A stretch of DNA of 38,270 bases, from NCBI GenBank assembly GCA_037384065.1, contig JARROJ010000022.1, forward strand, positions 1-38,270. Direction: 5' to 3'. A program made the position numbers and the translations under genes. A model generated the notes under the pieces. That model was not told the DNA's origin and did no database searches. It saw nothing but the letters and a program-made list of their open reading frames with translations. The DNA is from JABDPF01 sp037384065. Its GTDB lineage: Bacteria > Pseudomonadota > Gammaproteobacteria > Xanthomonadales > SZUA-36. Shown here one piece after another: positions 23,493 through 31,261 of this stretch. Position 1 is the stretch's first letter. Each line of letters starts with the position of its first letter.

Positions 23493-25798
23493 GCGCCTAT
23501 CGAATCCAGCCCCCCGCGCCGCCGTTCGCGCGCAAGGCGGTCGCCGCCAGCACGCCGACGGCGCCCGGTTTCGAGCCCGTTCGGGCCGTCAGCCGGCGCG
23601 ATTTCCTGAAAGCCGGCAGCGTCCTGGTGGTCGGCGTGTCGCTGTTCGGCTGCAGCCCGGGTGAGCCGCCGGCCGGCACCGCCGCCGAGTCGGCGCCAAG
23701 CGGTCCGTGGACGCCCGACGTGTACGTCACGGTCGAGGCCGACGGCCTCGTGCGCATCATCTCGCACCGCTGCGAGATGGGGCAGGGCGTCAAGACCAGC
23801 CTGCCGTCGGTGGTGGCCGACGAGATGGAGGCCGACTGGTCCCGCGTGCTGGTCGAACAGGCCACCGGCGACAAGAAGTACGGCGACCAGAGTACCGGCG
23901 GTTCGCTGTCCATCATCAGTTTCTACCAGCGCATGCGCGAGGCGGGCGCCTCCGTCCGGGCGATGCTGGAACAGGCCGCGGCGCAGCAATGGGGTGTCCC
24001 CGTCGCCGACTGCCGGGCCGCGAACCACCGGGTCGTGCACGGGCCGAGCGGCCGCTCCGCGGATTTCGCCGAACTGGTCGCCGCGGCGTCCGTCCTGGCC
24101 GTTCCGCCGGTCGACCGGTTGCGGCTCAAGACGCCCGACGAGTTCCGCTACATCGGCAAGGAGTTGCAGAGCGTCGACCTGCCGGACATCGTCCGGGGCG
24201 AGGCGAAGTACGGCGCCGACATCGTGCTGCCGGGCATGAAGTACGCCGCCATCGCGCGGCCGCCGGTCGTGCTCGGCAAGGTGCGGTCGTTCAACGCCGA
24301 CAAGGCGATGGCCGTGCCGGGCGTGGAGCAGGTGGTCGAACTGCCCGCGGTGGAACCGCCGGTGATGTTCAAGGCGCTGGGCGGCGTCGCGGTGATCGCC
24401 GACAACAGCTGGGCCGCGCTCAAGGCGCGTGACCTGCTCGAAATCGAATGGGATGAAGGTCCTAACGCGGACTATGAATCGGAAGCCTTCAGGCAGCAGT
24501 TGCTGGAAACCGTCCGCCAGCCGGGCGAAGCGGTGCGCGACGAGGGCGATTTCGACGCGGCCGCCGCGGCGGCCGCGCAGGTGCTCGAGGCGGAGTACTA
24601 CGCGCCGCACCTCAATCACATGATGATGGAACCGCCGGCGGCGGTCGCCTCCGTGACCGAGGATTCCTGCGAAATCTGGGCGCCGACCCAGGACCCGCAG
24701 TCGCTGATTCCGATGGCCGCGGCCGTGACGGGCCTGCCGGAGGACCGGATCCGGGTCAACATGACGCTGTGCGGCGGCGCCTTCGGGCGCAAGGGCAAGG
24801 GCGATTACGCCGACGAGGCCGTTCACCTGTCCAAGGCGGTCGGCGCGCCGGTCAAGGTGCAGTGGAGCCGCGAGGACGAGGTGCGCCACGGGTACTACCA
24901 CACCGTCAGCGCGCAGCACCTGGCGGCGGCCCTCGACGAGGAGGGCCGCGTCACCGGTTGGCGGCACCGCCTGGCCTACCCGACGATCTTTTCGATCTTC
25001 GACCCGGCCGCGAACAGCCCGCAGACGCTGGAACTCGGCCTTGGCGCGCTGACCCTGCCGTACGCCGTCGACAGCATCCGCCTGGAGAAGGGCGCGGCGC
25101 CCGCCAAGGTGCGGATCGGCTGGCTGCGCTCGGTCGCGATCTTCCAGTCGTTCGGCATCAACGTGTTCACCGACGAGATCGCCCACGCCAGGGGCATGGA
25201 TCCGCTGGACAACCTGCTGGACCTGCTCGGCCCCGATCGCACCATCGACCTGGCGTCTTTCGGCATGGAGAACAAGGAAAACCATCCGTTCCAGACCGGT
25301 CGTCTGCGGGGCGTGATCGAACTGGCCGCCGAGAAGGCCGGCTGGGGCCGCAGCGTGCCGGCGGGGCACGGCCTGGGCATCGCGGCGCAGTACAGTTTCG
25401 ATACCTACGCCGCCTCGGTGGTCGAGGTCGCGGTAGCCGACGACGGCAGCTGGCACGTGCCGCGCGTGGTGATGACGGTCGATTGCGGCCAGGTCGTCAA
25501 CCTCGACCGGGCCGTCGCCCAGCAGGAGGGCGCCGCCGTGATGGGCCTGGGTTTCGCCCGCTACGGGCGGATCACGGCGCGGGACGGACGCATCGAACAG
25601 GGCAACTTCAACAACGCCCGCGTCGTGCGCCACGGCGAGCATCCGCAGGCCGAGGTGCATTTCGTGCAGAACCACCTGCCGCCATCGGGCATTGGCGAGC
25701 CGGGTGTGCCGCCGTTTGCGCCGGCGCTGATCAACGCCATTTTCGCGGCGACCGGCAAGCGCCTGCGCGAGTTGCCGATCGGCAACCGGATCGGCTGA
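23489..25798 (+). CDS. Molybdopterin-binding subunit of a xanthine dehydrogenase-family enzyme (IorB-like), Tat-exported
   Basis: The 769-residue product carries a twin-arginine signal (SRRDFLKAG, Arg36-Arg37) and a hydrophobic core ending SLFGC. That Cys55 could also be a lipobox, making it a Tat lipoprotein. The molybdopterin domain shows EMGQGVKTSLPSVVADEMEA, GGAFGRKGKGDYADEAV, and near the end GIGEPGVPPFAPAL, whose Glu is the conserved catalytic base. A duplicated N-terminal domain plan fits the isoquinoline 1-oxidoreductase beta subunit. Such enzymes hydroxylate N-heterocycles or oxidise aldehydes in the periplasm; the substrate cannot be predicted. The small subunit has no signal and probably travels with this one through Tat. 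Its ATG overlaps the upstream stop, and gcvT follows 13 bases later. Confidence 0.94.
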   Translation: MSAYRIQPPAPPFARKAVAASTPTAPGFEPVRAVSRRDFLKAGSVLVVGVSLFGCSPGEPPAGTAAESAPSGPWTPDVYVTVEADGLVRIISHRCEMGQGVKTSLPSVVADEMEADWSRVLVEQATGDKKYGDQSTGGSLSIISFYQRMREAGASVRAMLEQAAAQQWGVPVADCRAANHRVVHGPSGRSADFAELVAAASVLAVPPVDRLRLKTPDEFRYIGKELQSVDLPDIVRGEAKYGADIVLPGMKYAAIARPPVVLGKVRSFNADKAMAVPGVEQVVELPAVEPPVMFKALGGVAVIADNSWAALKARDLLEIEWDEGPNADYESEAFRQQLLETVRQPGEAVRDEGDFDAAAAAAAQVLEAEYYAPHLNHMMMEPPAAVASVTEDSCEIWAPTQDPQSLIPMAAAVTGLPEDRIRVNMTLCGGAFGRKGKGDYADEAVHLSKAVGAPVKVQWSREDEVRHGYYHTVSAQHLAAALDEEGRVTGWRHRLAYPTIFSIFDPAANSPQTLELGLGALTLPYAVDSIRLEKGAAPAKVRIGWLRSVAIFQSFGINVFTDEIAHARGMDPLDNLLDLLGPDRTIDLASFGMENKENHPFQTGRLRGVIELAAEKAGWGRSVPAGHGLGIAAQYSFDTYAASVVEVAVADDGSWHVPRVVMTVDCGQVVNLDRAVAQQEGAAVMGLGFARYGRITARDGRIEQGNFNNARVVRHGEHPQAEVHFVQNHLPPSGIGEPGVPPFAPALINAIFAATGKRLRELPIGNRIG

Positions 25799-25811
25799 GG
25801 AGGGCGGCGCG

Positions 25812-26903
25812 ATGCACCGGACCCAACTGTACGAGAGCCACGTCGAGGCCGGCGCCCGCATGGTCGACTTCGTCGGCTGGAACATGCCGATCAACTACGG
25901 CTCCCAACTCGACGAGCACCGCGCGGTGCGCAGCGACGCGGGCATGTTCGACGTGTCCCACATGACGGTCGTGGATATCCGTGGCCCCGAGGCGCGGGCG
26001 TTCCTCTCGTACCTGCTGGCGAACGACGTCGCGAAGTTGCGCGAGCCGGGCCGGGCCCTCTACAGCTGCATGCTGAACCGGGCCGGCGGGGTGATCGACG
26101 ACCTGATCTGCTACTTCCTCGACGAGCAGTGGTTCCGGCTCGTGGTCAACGCGGCCACGCGCGACAAGGGCCTGTCGTGGCTGGCCCGGAACGGCATGGA
26201 CCACAGCATTTCCCTGACCGAGCATTTCGAGCTGGCCATGATCGCGGTGCAGGGGCCGAATGCACGGGACCGGGTGCACGATCTGCTGCCGTCGGACGTG
26301 GTCGGGGAAATCGCCGCGATGCGGTCCTTCAGCGCGATCTCGCAAGGACCGTACTTCATCGCGCGAACCGGGTACACCGGCGAGGACGGTTACGAAATCC
26401 TGCTGCCGGGCGAGGAAGCGGGCGCGCTGTGGCGTGAATTGCGCGCTGCGGGCGTCCAGCCCTGTGGCCTGGCGGCGCGCGATACGCTGCGCCTGGAGGC
26501 CGGCATGCACCTTTACGGGCAGGATATGGACGAGGACGTCACGCCGCTGGAATCCGCCCTGGGCTGGACCGTGGCGATGCAGGACGAGCGCCGGTTCATC
26601 GGTCGCAAGGCGCTGGAACAGCAGCGCGAAGCCGGGCTGGAGCGCAAGCTCATCGGTATCGTGCTGGAAGGTCGCGGGGTTCTGCGGCCGGGCTACCGCG
26701 TCGAAACCGCGGCCGGCCCGGGCGTGACCACCAGCGGCACGTTTTCGCCGACCCTGCAGCGGGCGATCGCCCTGGCGCGGGTGCCGTTCGCGGCGGATGG
26801 CGACTGCACGGTGGAGATTCGCGGCAAGCCGTTCCCGGCGCGGATCGTGCGTCCGCCGTTCGTGCGGCACGGCACGGTCTGCGACGGCATCCTTGCGGAT
26901 TGA
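25812..26903 (+). CDS. gcvT: Aminomethyltransferase GcvT (glycine cleavage T protein)
   Basis: The 363 residues match GcvT length (364 in E. coli). The folate-binding domain runs from the start (MVDFVGWNMPINYGSQLDEH, VFDVSH-like GMFDVSHMTVVDIRGP, FLSYLLANDVAKL). GYTGEDGYEILLP lies near residue 190, and LGLAARDTLRLEAGMHLYGQD-like sequence precedes the C-terminal barrel. GcvT transfers the methylene group of the lipoyl-bound intermediate to tetrahydrofolate, releasing ammonia. GAGGAGGG sits just upstream of the ATG. The gene follows the molybdenum hydroxylase gene by 13 bases and may be read with it, which is unusual. I found no glycine riboswitch-like structure upstream. No gcvP gene is in the window. 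Confidence 0.96.
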   Translation: MHRTQLYESHVEAGARMVDFVGWNMPINYGSQLDEHRAVRSDAGMFDVSHMTVVDIRGPEARAFLSYLLANDVAKLREPGRALYSCMLNRAGGVIDDLICYFLDEQWFRLVVNAATRDKGLSWLARNGMDHSISLTEHFELAMIAVQGPNARDRVHDLLPSDVVGEIAAMRSFSAISQGPYFIARTGYTGEDGYEILLPGEEAGALWRELRAAGVQPCGLAARDTLRLEAGMHLYGQDMDEDVTPLESALGWTVAMQDERRFIGRKALEQQREAGLERKLIGIVLEGRGVLRPGYRVETAAGPGVTTSGTFSPTLQRAIALARVPFAADGDCTVEIRGKPFPARIVRPPFVRHGTVCDGILAD

Positions 26904-26939
26904 GTCGGTGCCGGACCCTATGATCCGGCGCGTGCCGAA

Positions 26940-26948
26940 TGCTAGAAT
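26940..26948 (+). promoter_or_regulatory. Extended -10 promoter for gcvH
   Basis: TGCTAGAAT is an extended -10 (TGn plus a five-of-six match to TATAAT), 48 nt before the gcvH ATG. The same nine bases occur before trpE. A weak inverted repeat, GCCGGA (26910-26915) with TCCGGC (26924-26929), sits between gcvT and this site and may help end the upstream transcript. Confidence 0.5.
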
Positions 26949-26996
26949 CGACGGCGTATTCCGGCATTGATTTTTCACTATTCGAGGTAGGCCCCA

Positions 26997-27383
26997 ATGA
27001 GCGAAGTCCCCACCGACCTGTTGTACCGCGACAGCCACGAATGGGTCCGTGACGAAGGCGACGGCACCGTCGTCGTCGGCATTTCCGACCATGCCCAGGC
27101 GCAGCTGGGCGACATGGTGTTCATCGAGTTGCCCGAGGTGGGCGCCAGCTTCGGCCAGGGCGACGCCTGCGCGGTGGTCGAATCGGTCAAGGCCGCGTCC
27201 GACGCCTACGCGCCGGTCACCGGCGAGGTCACCGAGGTCAACGATTCGCTGGAGGACCAGCCCGAGCTGGTCAACAACGATCCCTACGGCGACGGCTGGC
27301 TGTTCCGCATGAAACTGGACGATCCCGAGGAGCTCGACGGTTTGCTGAGCGCCGAGGATTACGAGGACCAGCTCGAGGATTGA
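26997..27383 (+). CDS. gcvH: Glycine cleavage H protein (lipoyl carrier)
   Basis: This 128-residue protein has the lipoyl domain signature. FIELPEVGASFGQGDACAVVESVKAASDAYAPVTGEV spans residues 42-78, given here as the region only; the lipoylated lysine is Lys65 in ESVKAASD. The N-terminus (YRDSHEWV) and the C-terminus (GDGWLFRMKL) are typical. GcvH shuttles the aminomethyl group between GcvP and GcvT. It follows gcvT after 93 bp and has its own likely promoter. The usual partner gcvP does not follow; instead a convergent SMR transporter gene ends 53 bp downstream. GcvP must therefore be encoded elsewhere. Confidence 0.97.
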   Translation: MSEVPTDLLYRDSHEWVRDEGDGTVVVGISDHAQAQLGDMVFIELPEVGASFGQGDACAVVESVKAASDAYAPVTGEVTEVNDSLEDQPELVNNDPYGDGWLFRMKLDDPEELDGLLSAEDYEDQLED

Positions 27384-27435
27384 CGTTCACCGCCGGGGTC
27401 GCGTTGCGGGCCCGGCGCAGCGCGCCCGTCCGCGT

Positions 27436-27768
27436 TCAGTGCGCGGCGGTCTCGGAAAACACGTTCAGCACGACGACCCCGGCAACGATCAGCAGCATGC
27501 CGATGATCGCCGCGGCGTCCAGCGCCTGTCCGAAGTACAACCATCCGATCAACGCGATCAGGGCGACGCCCGCGCCGGCCCACACGGCGTAGGCGACGCC
27601 GACGGGTATCGTTTTCAGCGTCAGCGACAGGAAGTAGAACGCCGCCGCGTAACCCACGACGACGGTGACCGAGGGCCAGAGGCGCGTGAAGCCGTCAGAC
27701 GCCTTGAGCGCCGAGGTCCCGATGACCTCGCACACGATGGCGATCGAAAGGAAAATCCATTGCGGCAT
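27436..27768 (-). CDS. Small multidrug resistance (SMR) family transporter
   Basis: This 110-residue protein has four transmembrane helices. The essential membrane-embedded Glu14 sits in IVCEVIGTSALKASDGF, and helix 2-3 has FYFLSLTLKTIPVGVAYAVWAGAGVALIA, which matches the EmrE-type branch (VAYAVWAG) rather than the guanidinium exporters, though that division needs a tree. Such proteins work as antiparallel dimers and exchange protons for cationic or zwitterionic compounds. It lies 19 bases downstream of purC on the same strand and probably shares its transcript. It is convergent with gcvH. Confidence 0.93.
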   Translation of the reverse strand: MPQWIFLSIAIVCEVIGTSALKASDGFTRLWPSVTVVVGYAAAFYFLSLTLKTIPVGVAYAVWAGAGVALIALIGWLYFGQALDAAAIIGMLLIVAGVVVLNVFSETAAH

Positions 27769-27787
27769 GACGACGGGCGGGCGTCGC

Positions 27788-28687
27788 TCAGGCCGGTTCG
27801 CCGGTCAGCCGCTCGTAGGCTTCGCGGTACTTGGCCGCGGTCGCTTCGATGACCTCGGCCGGGATCGGCGGCGGCGGGGGGCGCTTGTCCCAGTCCAGGG
27901 TTTCCAGGTAGTCGCGCACGAACTGCTTGTCGTAGCTGGGCGGGCTGGTGCCGGGCGCGTAGGACTCCTCGGGCCAGAAGCGGGACGAATCCGGCGTCAG
28001 CACCTCGTCCATCAGCGTCAGCGTGCCGTCGCGGTCGAGCCCGAACTCGAACTTGGTGTCGGCGATGATGATGCCGCGCTGCGCGGCGAGCTGCACGGCG
28101 AATTCGTAGACCTGGATGCTGGCCTGCCGAACCTGTTCGGCGCGTTTCAGGCCGACCAGGTCGACGATCGTCTGGAAATCGATATTGATGTCGTGTTCGC
28201 CCGGCCCGGCCTTGTTGGACGGCGTGAAGATCACGTCCGGCAGACGGTCCGCCTGGCGCAGGCCCGCGGGCAGTTCGATGCCGCAGACGGCGCCGCTGGC
28301 CCGGTAGTCCTTCCAGCCCGATCCGATCAGGTAGCCGCGCACCACCGCTTCGAGCAGCAACGGCTTCAGCCGCTTGACCACCACCGAGCGCTTCTCCAGC
28401 ACCGGCAGCAGCTCCCGGTCGTCGATCACGTCGGCGACGGCGATGCCGGCCAGGTGGTTCGGCACGATGTCGGCGGTCTTTTCGAACCAGAAGTTGGAAA
28501 TCCGGGTCAGGATCTCGCCCTTGCCGGGGATCGGCTCGGCCATGACGACGTCGAAGGCGGACAGGCGGTCGGAGGCGACGATCAGCATGTGGTCGTCGTC
28601 GATCGCAAAACTGTCGCGGACCTTGCCCTGGTGGATCAGGGGATACTGCGTGAGCATGCTGGCGTCATAAGCCGGTATGGTGGACAT
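27788..28687 (-). CDS. purC: SAICAR synthase PurC
   Basis: The 299-residue protein begins with IHQGKVRDSFAIDDDHMLIVASDRLSAFD, the ATP-binding beta-hairpin signature of the family. It has RLKPLLLEAVVRGYLIGSGWKDY and, later, IADTKFEFGLDRDGTLTLMDEVLTPDSSRFWP, which hold the substrate-binding and metal-binding residues. PurC joins aspartate to CAIR to give SAICAR in purine synthesis. It is of the longer type (about 300 residues, as in yeast Ade1 and many proteobacteria), not the 237-residue E. coli type. The ATG at 28687 fits the family N-terminus; the frame is open further upstream to 29062, but that is the antisense of djlA. A clear -10 lies 49 bases upstream. Confidence 0.96.
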   Translation of the reverse strand: MSTIPAYDASMLTQYPLIHQGKVRDSFAIDDDHMLIVASDRLSAFDVVMAEPIPGKGEILTRISNFWFEKTADIVPNHLAGIAVADVIDDRELLPVLEKRSVVVKRLKPLLLEAVVRGYLIGSGWKDYRASGAVCGIELPAGLRQADRLPDVIFTPSNKAGPGEHDINIDFQTIVDLVGLKRAEQVRQASIQVYEFAVQLAAQRGIIIADTKFEFGLDRDGTLTLMDEVLTPDSSRFWPEESYAPGTSPPSYDKQFVRDYLETLDWDKRPPPPPIPAEVIEATAAKYREAYERLTGEPA

Positions 28688-28735
28688 GGAGTGACCTTTT
28701 CGGGCGGTTAAGGGTATGGGCGGGTGAAAGCCGCA

Positions 28736-28741
28736 ATTATA
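28736..28741 (-). promoter_or_regulatory. -10 element of the purC promoter
   Basis: On the minus strand this reads TATAAT, within TATATAAT. A weak -35 candidate (TTAATC) lies 17 bases upstream. The site is about 49 nt before the purC ATG in the 85-bp gap to djlA, so the djlA promoter must overlap it. I did not find a convincing PurR operator. Confidence 0.6.
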
Positions 28742-28772
28742 TACTTCGGGGCTCGGTTGATTAACAGGCGGC

Positions 28773-29603
28773 GTGCAATCCGTGACTGACGGCAATTCGT
28801 TCTCCATACCCCGGCACTGGTGGGGCAAGATCATCGGCGGGGTGCTGGGCCTGCTCAAGGGCGGCATCAGCGGTGCGCTGATCGGCGTGCTGTTCGGCCA
28901 CATCGTCGACCGCTTCATCGCCGGTTTCGTCGGGGTGAGCCGCACGCAGGAGGTCTTTTTCGACGCCCTGTTCTCGGCCCTCGGCCACCTGAGCAAGGCC
29001 GACGGCCGCGTCACCGAGGCCGAGATCCGCATGGTCGAATCGCTGATGCAGCGCATGGACATCAGCGGCGACGCGCGTCAGCGTGCCATCCGCCTGTTCA
29101 ACGAGGGCAAGCAGGCCGATTTCGACCTCGAGGCCGCGCTGCAGCCCTTCATGCAGTACTCGGCGGTGCGCATGGACCTGCGCCAGATGTTTCTCGAGGT
29201 GCTGGTCGAAGCGGCGTTTTCCAGTGGCGCCGTCAGCCGGGAGGAGTCCGATATCCTGCGGCGGGTCGCGCAGCGCCTGCACATTCCGGGGCAGGTCTTC
29301 GCGGCGATGATGAACGCGCGCTCGGGCGCCGGAGCCGGCGGCGCCTGGTACGGCGCCGGCGGTCGCCAGTCCTCCATGCCGCCGCGCGGCGACCTGGCGC
29401 AGGCCTACGCGAAGCTCGGCCTGAAGCGCAGCGCAACCGACGCGGAGGTCAAGAAGGCCTACCGCAAGCTGGTCAGCCAGTATCACCCGGACAAGCTGAT
29501 CTCGCGCGGCCTGCCCGAGGAAATGATGGAGATGGCCAAGACCCGCGTACGCGAGATCAACCGCGCCTACGACGAAATCAAGCAGACCCGGGGCTTCAAA
29601 TGA
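28773..29603 (+). CDS. djlA: DjlA-like membrane-anchored DnaJ co-chaperone
   Basis: The 276-residue protein has three parts in DjlA order. The first is an N-terminal glycine-rich membrane segment (WWGKIIGGVLGLLKGGISGALIGVLFGHIVD, residues about 16-46). The second is a TerB-like helical domain (FFDALFSALGHLSKADGRVTEAEIRMVE, residues about 62-180). The third is a C-terminal J domain (AYAKLGLKRSATDAEVKKAYRKLVSQYHPDK) with the HPD motif that stimulates DnaK ATPase. The Gly-rich linker (ARSGAGAGGAWYGAGGR) joins the last two. E. coli DjlA works at the inner membrane in envelope-stress and capsule signalling. Start choice is uncertain: GTG at 28773 or GTG at 28782, with AGGCGG just upstream; no ATG fits. 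It is divergent from purC. Confidence 0.93.
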   Translation: MQSVTDGNSFSIPRHWWGKIIGGVLGLLKGGISGALIGVLFGHIVDRFIAGFVGVSRTQEVFFDALFSALGHLSKADGRVTEAEIRMVESLMQRMDISGDARQRAIRLFNEGKQADFDLEAALQPFMQYSAVRMDLRQMFLEVLVEAAFSSGAVSREESDILRRVAQRLHIPGQVFAAMMNARSGAGAGGAWYGAGGRQSSMPPRGDLAQAYAKLGLKRSATDAEVKKAYRKLVSQYHPDKLISRGLPEEMMEMAKTRVREINRAYDEIKQTRGFK

Positions 29604-29768
29604 ACGAGTTTCGTTTTCCTTCTTGCGCCGCTTAGCGGCGAAAGCCGGCTGCACCCAACATGTTCCCAGGAGTTTTCCTCTGGCTGGCGCCAACCGGAAA
29701 ACATGCGGAAGCCTCGCTTCCCTCGCCGAACGCGGAGCCGGTTATCGCGGGAATGGCCGCCCGGCCAA

Positions 29769-29864
29769 CCGGACACCCGTCCCCGGGGAACGCTCGGGTA
29801 CGTCCCTGTATCGCTTGGGCGGCGACATCCCTGTCGCCTTACATCCCCGGGGACGGGTATCCGG
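29769..29864. repeat. Long near-perfect inverted repeat
   Basis: The left arm CCGGACACCCGTCCCCGGGG (29769-29788) and the right arm CCCCGGGGACGGGTATCCGG (29845-29864) pair over 20 bases with one mismatch. Between them lies a 56-bp loop that itself contains the hairpin GGCGACATCCCTGTCGCC (29821-29838). The result is a large two-level stem-loop in either strand. The size and symmetry recall a REP- or MITE-like element without coding capacity. Confidence 0.75.
29785..29847 (+). repeat. Dispersed repeat, copy A
   Basis: These 63 bases match positions 38204-38265 read on the other strand: in a hand alignment 55 of 63 columns agree, with one gap. The core GGCGACATCCCTGTCGCC is identical and is a 7-bp hairpin. 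Blocks GGGAACGCTCG, ACGTCC, CGCTTGG and TACATCCC are also shared. Two copies within 8.5 kb, both in gene-free DNA, suggest a multi-copy genomic repeat. Confidence 0.8.
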
Positions 29865-30012
29865 CCGTCCGGGCTGGGGCGCGGCCTCCCGCGCAGACGG
29901 TCGGCTCTACCGCCGAACCGTACGCCAAGGTAAATTGGTCCCACCAACAGGCCGAATTCATATTAGAATGATTTAATCTACGACGACGTTCGCAATGCGC
30001 AAAGAGGGTTCC

Positions 30013-30681
30013 ATGAAACAATCCACGGTGATCGCCCCGTCCATCCTGTCGGCCGACTTCGCGCGCCTTGGCGACGACGTGCGCGAAGTGCTCGACGCCG
30101 GCGCGGACTGGGTCCATTTCGACGTGATGGACAACCACTACGTTCCCAACCTGACCTTCGGGCCGATGATCTGCAAGGCGCTGCGCAAGTACGGCATCGA
30201 CGCGCCGATCGACGTGCACCTGATGGTCGAGCCGGTCGACGATCTGGTCGAGATGTTCGCCGAGGCCGGCGCCACGCTGATCAGTTTCCATCCCGAGGCG
30301 AGCCGCCACGTCGATCGCACCATTCAGCTGATTCGCCAGCACGGCTGCCGGCCGGGGCTGGTGCTGAACCCGTCGACGCCGCTGGGCCAGTTGCACTGGA
30401 CCCTGGAGCAGCTCGACATGGTGCTGCTGATGTCGGTGAACCCCGGTTACGGCGGCCAGTCCTTCATTCCGCACGTGCTGGACAAGGCGCGCGAGGTGCG
30501 CGAGATGATCGATGCGACCGGCAAGGACATCCGGCTCGAGATCGACGGCGGCGTGAAGATCGACAACATCGGCGAGATCGCGGCGGCCGGCGTCGACACC
30601 TTCGTCGCCGGTTCGGCCATTTTCGGCAGCGCCGATTACGAAGACACGATCAGCCGGATGAAGGCGAACGCCGAGGGCTGA
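30013..30681 (+). CDS. rpe: Ribulose-phosphate 3-epimerase
   Basis: The 222-residue TIM-barrel protein has all epimerase marks: IAPSILSADFARLG at the start, His35 and Asp37 in VHFDVMDNHYVPN, His69 in VHLMVEP, MSVNPGYGGQSF near 140-151, and Asp178 in LEIDGGVK. These are the metal-binding and catalytic residues. Rpe converts ribulose 5-phosphate and xylulose 5-phosphate in the pentose phosphate pathway. The ATG at 30013 follows GAGGG by about four bases; a start at 29995 would add six residues and is less likely. In many gammaproteobacteria rpe is followed by gph and trp genes; here the sortase block lies between rpe and trpE. The last 32 nt overlap the convergent sortase gene. Confidence 0.96.
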   Translation: MKQSTVIAPSILSADFARLGDDVREVLDAGADWVHFDVMDNHYVPNLTFGPMICKALRKYGIDAPIDVHLMVEPVDDLVEMFAEAGATLISFHPEASRHVDRTIQLIRQHGCRPGLVLNPSTPLGQLHWTLEQLDMVLLMSVNPGYGGQSFIPHVLDKAREVREMIDATGKDIRLEIDGGVKIDNIGEIAAAGVDTFVAGSAIFGSADYEDTISRMKANAEG

Positions 30682-31261
30682 CCTCGCCGTCGCCCGCCGG
30701 CAACGCGGTCACCACGTAGCGCAGCGGCCCGCCGGCGGACGGACTGTCGAAGGGGTAACAGGTCACCAGGCTGAGCCGGTCGAGCCCCGGGTCGATCACC
30801 AGGTCGTGCGTCCGGCTGTCGATCACGTCGGTCTGGCTCACGACGTACCAGGCGCTCTCGGCGCCCCGCTGCAGGCGAATGCGGTCGCCCCTGCGCAGTT
30901 CCTGCAGGAACCGGAAGTGCGTGTCGCGGTGGCCGCTGACCACCCGGTCGCGCCCCTGCGCCGTGCCGTCGGCGAACACCGGGCCGAAGGCCAGGTTGCG
31001 GCCGGAATTTCCCTCCAGGACAAACAGGCGGACGTCGTGCGCCGGCACGTCGAGCAGCGCCGCGGGCCGGGTGTCGGCCCAGGGCCAGGGCGGCGGCGCG
31101 TGGCCGCTCGCCAGCCCGCTCGCCCAGCTGCGTTCGATCAGCCACTGGGCGAGTTGCGCCTTGACCGGGATCCAGGCGGCGTGCGCCGCGAGCGCGAACG
31201 AGAGAAAGGCGGCGGCCGCGAGGGCCGCCGTAAAGGGCCGGCGAGCCCGGAAACCGGTCAT
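30650..31261 (-). CDS. Class GN sortase (proteobacterial dedicated sortase)
   Basis: This 203-residue protein has an N-terminal membrane anchor (residues about 11-30). The sortase catalytic triad is visible: His111 in VVSGHRDTHF, Cys168 in LSLVTCYPF, and Arg181 in PLRYVVTA. The spacing and the SGHRDTHFRFL and VTCYPFDSP wording match the sortase subgroup found in Gram-negative marine-type proteobacteria. It should cut the sorting signal of the neighbouring target protein and join or release it at the cell envelope. Its ATG overlaps the stop of the target gene (ATGA), so it is made together with its substrate. Its 3' end runs 32 nt into the convergent rpe gene. The frame is open upstream, but that is antisense to nothing conserved. 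Confidence 0.95.
   Translation of the reverse strand: MTGFRARRPFTAALAAAAFLSFALAAHAAWIPVKAQLAQWLIERSWASGLASGHAPPPWPWADTRPAALLDVPAHDVRLFVLEGNSGRNLAFGPVFADGTAQGRDRVVSGHRDTHFRFLQELRRGDRIRLQRGAESAWYVVSQTDVIDSRTHDLVIDPGLDRLSLVTCYPFDSPSAGGPLRYVVTALPAGDGEVSPRRSPSSG

Larger units (their letters stand above)
29604..30012. repeat. Repeat-rich intergenic region between djlA and rpe
   Basis: This 409-bp stretch holds no convincing gene. It begins with a small hairpin (CGCCGC-TTA-GCGGCG, about 29626-29640) after the djlA stop. A matched pair (GTTTTCC near 29672 and GGAAAAC near 29696) follows, and then the large inverted repeat and dispersed repeat listed separately. The last 70 bp turn AT-rich (TTCATATTAGAATGATTTAA) and probably hold the rpe promoter, with TAGAAT at 29964-29969 as a -10 candidate. 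Open frames here are short, overlap on all strands and follow the repeat, so I do not call them genes. Confidence 0.6.

Noticed and set aside
25700..25811. Glycine riboswitch before gcvT
   Set aside because: The upstream gene ends 13 bases before gcvT, and no paired glycine-aptamer structure is apparent in that gap or in the 93 bp before gcvH.
17374..25894. Very long minus-strand frames opposite the lipoprotein and molybdenum hydroxylase genes (up to about 900 codons)
   Set aside because: They are mirror frames caused by high GC at the third codon position. Their translations are His/Arg/Gln-rich without motifs, while the plus-strand products have signal peptides and family motifs.
29660..29971. 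Short plus-strand frame after djlA, and the minus-strand frame 38080-38268, which share the peptide ATSLSPYIP
   Set aside because: The shared peptide comes only from the dispersed DNA repeat; outside it the translations do not resemble each other.
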